In this document: piece by piece, positions 61,284 through 64,000 of the stretch | Layout of the letters: every line of letters starts with the position of its first letter | Position numbering within the stretch: the stretch's first letter is position 1 | Assembly (NCBI RefSeq): GCF_002895435.1 | Contig: NZ_POYJ01000012.1 | Location: 1 to 64,000, forward strand | From: Aquimarina sediminis | Lineage (GTDB): Bacteria > Bacteroidota > Bacteroidia > Flavobacteriales > Flavobacteriaceae | DNA: 64,000 nt | Reading direction: 5' to 3' | The notes under the pieces: generated by a model | Seen by the model: only the letters and a program-made list of their open reading frames with translations | The model's database searches: none | Told to the model about the DNA's origin: nothing | Made by a program: the position numbers and the translations under genes

Positions 61284-61382
61284 TAGTTTTCTTACTTTTT
61301 GATTTAAGAATTCCCTTAACACTAAGTGGGTAGACATTCTATGCGATTGTCATTTGTGCGCGTTTGATTTGAGATTAGATTT

Positions 61383-62447
61383 TTAATTTCTTCCTCGACT
61401 TCTACCGCCACTTCGACCTCCACTACTTCGGGATCTACTACTTCCTCCAGATCTGGAATATCCACTACTACGAGAAGAATTGCTTCTTGAGTATCCAGAG
61501 CTTCGGGATCTTGATCTATTGCTATTCGAAGGAGAGTAGCTTCTACTTCTGCTTGTAGAAGAGCTGCTTCTGGTACGGGTTGAAGGGTATCTAGAGCTAC
61601 TTCTGTTTACAGAAGAGCGAGAGCGAGAATTTACATTATTTGATGATCTATTGTAGTAATTGCTTGTAGAACGAGTTCTTCTAGCGGCATCTACTCTTCT
61701 ATTAGAAGATTGTCTGCTTCTGTTACTGTAGGTTGATGCTCTTCTTGTTCTTGTGTTGTAATTTGTGCCATACGCTCTGCGACTTCTTGTAGAGTATGAG
61801 TATCTGGATCCTCTGTTGTAAGCTATATGTCTACTTCTTCCGTAGTATGGGTATCTGTTGTAAAAAGGACGGTTATAGCCTCTAAAGTAACCAGAATAGT
61901 AGCCACCATAAAAAGGAGGACAGTAAAAACCACCACCATACCAAAATGGATTATTCCAGCCTATGTTCCAGTTCCAGTAGGGGTTGTAATAACCTCCCCA
62001 TCCCCATCCGGATCCATACCATCCGCCATATCCAATACCCCAGTAGGGACGACCATACCATCCTGTATTGACTACGTTAACACTAATTTCTGTGGGATTG
62101 CTTCCCCAAGAAGGTTGTCCAACTTCGTAGTCTAAGGCAATAGACGTAGTGTCTTCGGCATCATAACCTTCACTAGAATAAGAATCAATATCTGTAAAAA
62201 CTACATCATCCTCAATCGCATTGTCTATTTGCGCAGACTTTTCGGCAAAATAACTAGCGTAATAGTTAGAATTGTCCGTTGGGTTGTTGGGTTGAGGTTC
62301 CTGATTGTTTTGGCTTCTTGCTTCACTATAAATGCCATCTCTATAAGGAGCATATTCATAAGAGCCGCAAGATGTCAACATAAGGATGGTAGCCAAAAGT
62401 AAAAATCCAATGGTACCAGTTCTCTGAAAATAATTTTTAAGTCGCAT
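61383..62447 (-). CDS. lipoprotein with Arg/Ser-rich C terminus
   Basis: 354 residues. Lipobox LMLTSCGSYE (Cys about 27). The middle is rich in Gly, Tyr and Trp (YGRPYWGIGYGGWYGSGWGW, then YNPYWNWNIGWNNPFWYGGG). From about residue 195 the protein consists of Ser, Arg, Tyr, Asn and Gly only (for instance SSSTSRSRSYSPSNSNRSRS), which is very basic. Low-complexity, flavobacterial-type lipoprotein with unknown function; cell-wall or polyanion binding is possible. It is divergent from proS. Confidence 0.8.
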   Translation of the reverse strand: MRLKNYFQRTGTIGFLLLATILMLTSCGSYEYAPYRDGIYSEARSQNNQEPQPNNPTDNSNYYASYFAEKSAQIDNAIEDDVVFTDIDSYSSEGYDAEDTTSIALDYEVGQPSWGSNPTEISVNVVNTGWYGRPYWGIGYGGWYGSGWGWGGYYNPYWNWNIGWNNPFWYGGGFYCPPFYGGYYSGYFRGYNRPFYNRYPYYGRSRHIAYNRGSRYSYSTRSRRAYGTNYNTRTRRASTYSNRSRQSSNRRVDAARRTRSTSNYYNRSSNNVNSRSRSSVNRSSSRYPSTRTRSSSSTSRSRSYSPSNSNRSRSRSSGYSRSNSSRSSGYSRSGGSSRSRSSGGRSGGRSRGRN

Positions 62448-62464
62448 ATCTTCTTATTTTATTG

Positions 62465-62492
62465 TTGAACATTACAAATTTAGTTAGTTTTG
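62465..62492 (+). promoter_or_regulatory. promoter of proS
   Basis: TTG (62465-62467), 17 bases, then TAGTTTTG (62485-62492), the canonical Bacteroidota arrangement; the ATG follows 55 bases later. Confidence 0.7.
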
Positions 62493-62546
62493 CGCTAATT
62501 AAATTATATTTAACAAAGCCACAATATTTGTGCCAAATAGCAAATT

Positions 62547-64000
62547 ATGAGCAAGAATTTAACAAAGCGTAGTGAAGATTATTCAAAATGGTATAACGAA
62601 TTGGTTGTTAAGGCTGATTTAGCTGAGAATTCGGCGGTAAGAGGTTGTATGGTTATTAAGCCCTATGGGTTTGCTATTTGGGAAAAAATGCAGGCAGAAT
62701 TAGATAAAAAATTTAAAGAAACAGGGCATCAAAATGCATATTTCCCATTGTTTGTCCCTAAAAGCTTGTTTGAAGCAGAAGAGAAAAACGCAGAAGGGTT
62801 TGCAAAAGAGTGTGCTGTGGTAACTCATTACAGGTTAAAAACTGATCCAGAAGATGCTTCTAAGTTGATTGTAGACCCTAACGCAAAATTAGAAGAAGAA
62901 TTAATTGTTAGACCTACTTCTGAAGCAATTATATGGAATACATATAAAGGGTGGATTCAATCCTATAGAGATTTACCGTTGCTAATTAACCAATGGGCAA
63001 ATGTAGTGCGATGGGAGATGAGGACAAGATTGTTTTTGCGTACTGCAGAGTTTTTGTGGCAAGAAGGGCATACGGCTCATGAGACTAGGGAAGAGGCAAT
63101 AGCTGAGACTGAACAGATGAATAACGTATATGCAGATTTTGTAGAGCAATTTATGGCAATTCCTGTGATAAAAGGAAGAAAAACAGAAAGCGAGCGTTTT
63201 GCTGGGGCTGAAGATACATATTGTATTGAAGCATTGATGCAGGATGGAAAAGCATTACAGGCAGGAACATCGCATTTTTTAGGTCAAAACTTCGCAAAAG
63301 CTTTTGATGTGAAATTTACTTCTAAAGAGGGTAAGCAGGATTATGTATGGGCAACATCATGGGGGGTTTCTACTCGCTTGATGGGAGCTCTCATAATGAC
63401 TCATAGTGATGATAATGGTTTAGTGCTTCCGCCAAATCTAGCGCCTATTCAAGTGGTTATCGTTCCTATATATAAAGGAGAAGAGCAATTAGCGCAAATT
63501 TCTGAGGTTGCTAATGAGCTGGTGTCGGATTTAAGAGCAAAAGGAGTTTCTGTTAAGTTTGATAATAGAGATACGCATAGACCAGGGGCAAAGTTTGCTC
63601 AATATGAATTGCAAGGAGTTCCGCTTAGAATTGCGATTGGACCAAAAGATTTAGAAAAAGGAACTGTAGAGTTGGCGAGGCGTGATACGCTAACAAAGCA
63701 ATTTGTTGCCAAAGATGAGGTAGTTAAAACTATTGAGGCTTTGCTTGAGGAGATCCAGGTAAGTTTACATCAAAAAGCTACTCAGTATAGAGATGAGCAT
63801 ATTACCGAGGTGGACTCTTTTGATGAGTTTAAGGAGGTTTTAGAGCGTAAAGGAGGGTTTGTTTCTGCACATTGGGATGGATCTATTGAAACCGAACAAA
63901 AGATAAAAGAAATCACTAAAGCTACAATACGATGTATCCCTTTTGATGCAAAAGAAGAAAAAGGAGATTGTGTTTATAGTGGTAAACCCTCTAAAATGAG
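62547..64000 (+). CDS. proS: prolyl-tRNA synthetase (partial, runs off the right edge)
   Basis: 484 codons are present without a stop; the archaeal/eukaryotic-type enzyme is about 490 residues, so only the last few residues are missing. Start MSKNLTKRSEDYSKWYNELV. Class II synthetase signatures: RGCMVIKPYGFAIWEKMQAE, LIVRPTSEAIIWNTYKGWIQ (motif 2 region with PTSE), NVVRWEMRTRLFLRTAEFLW (motif 2), SHFLGQNFAKAFDVKF, and VWATSWGVSTRLMGALIMTH (motif 3). There is no editing insertion between motifs 2 and 3, as in the type found in Bacteroidota. Confidence 0.95.
   Translation, partial: MSKNLTKRSEDYSKWYNELVVKADLAENSAVRGCMVIKPYGFAIWEKMQAELDKKFKETGHQNAYFPLFVPKSLFEAEEKNAEGFAKECAVVTHYRLKTDPEDASKLIVDPNAKLEEELIVRPTSEAIIWNTYKGWIQSYRDLPLLINQWANVVRWEMRTRLFLRTAEFLWQEGHTAHETREEAIAETEQMNNVYADFVEQFMAIPVIKGRKTESERFAGAEDTYCIEALMQDGKALQAGTSHFLGQNFAKAFDVKFTSKEGKQDYVWATSWGVSTRLMGALIMTHSDDNGLVLPPNLAPIQVVIVPIYKGEEQLAQISEVANELVSDLRAKGVSVKFDNRDTHRPGAKFAQYELQGVPLRIAIGPKDLEKGTVELARRDTLTKQFVAKDEVVKTIEALLEEIQVSLHQKATQYRDEHITEVDSFDEFKEVLERKGGFVSAHWDGSIETEQKIKEITKATIRCIPFDAKEEKGDCVYSGKPSKM

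Noticed and set aside
61284..61337. Longer N terminus for the FadL-like protein
   Set aside because: It would put 18 charged residues in front of a clear signal peptide.

Overview
The window comes from a low-GC member of the Bacteroidota, most likely a marine flavobacterium of the Aquimarina/Flavobacteriaceae type. The evidence is type IX secretion (T9SS) sorting domains of both the A and B kinds, promoters with the TAnnTTTG -7 element, a type III glutamine synthetase beside a second glutamine synthetase, a LytS/LytT pair with a TPR sensor, a curli (csg) locus and FadL-like outer-membrane proteins. Species cannot be fixed from the sequence alone.

Positions 1 to about 28,690 look like an accessory island. 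Its right edge is a tRNA-Arg(ACG) gene (28,689-28,762, minus). A large serine recombinase (27,134-28,723) runs through the tRNA's terminator and stops inside the tRNA. From left to right the island holds: a truncated gene end and a degenerate second copy of it; minus-strand cargo genes (GNAT-like, Mrr-like endonuclease, membrane protein, unknown) separated by structured, attC-like spacers; a provirus-like module (4,660-18,037); a small accessory stretch with a second repressor switch (18,397-20,789); and a T9SS-type Sel1 protein followed by a secreted nuclease-toxin candidate with two likely immunity genes (21,222-26,549).

The provirus-like module is the most unusual part. A CI-like repressor faces a rightward operon of 17 genes: small HTH proteins, a VirE/SF3-type helicase, a candidate replication origin, several one-pass membrane proteins, and a 1048-residue protein that joins an LPD1-type HEYAH domain, a transglutaminase-like Cys/His/Asp domain, an acidic stretch and a very basic membrane-spanning tail. 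After these come a beta-rich protein with an Arg-rich arm (candidate capsid protein), three consecutive small beta-rich proteins, a coiled-coil protein and a membrane-anchored M15 peptidase (candidate lysin). I see no terminase, portal, HK97-type capsid, tail tube, sheath or baseplate gene. The motif LxGLG, identical to the adenovirus-type cleavage consensus (M/I/L)xGx-G, occurs twice in the large protein and once at the N terminus of the candidate capsid protein. I read the module as a tail-less, probably membrane-containing provirus or virus-derived element; this is inference.

From 28,690 onward the sequence is ordinary chromosome: apt, a TonB-plug-like protein, a conserved 50-residue protein, LytT/LytS, an M57 metalloprotease lipoprotein, a CaCA antiporter, divergent glutamine synthetases, a curli operon (two curlin-repeat proteins, a CsgH-CsgE-like fusion, CsgF, CsgG with a C-terminal barrel, a beta-propeller lipoprotein), purM, a cupin, a dense palindromic repeat tract (47,710-48,100), a membrane protein, a POT peptide transporter, a carboxypeptidase-regulatory-domain outer-membrane protein, prfA, lgt, yidD, cysS, folE, a T9SS type B protein, a FadL-like porin, an Arg/Ser-rich lipoprotein and the start of proS, which runs off the right edge.
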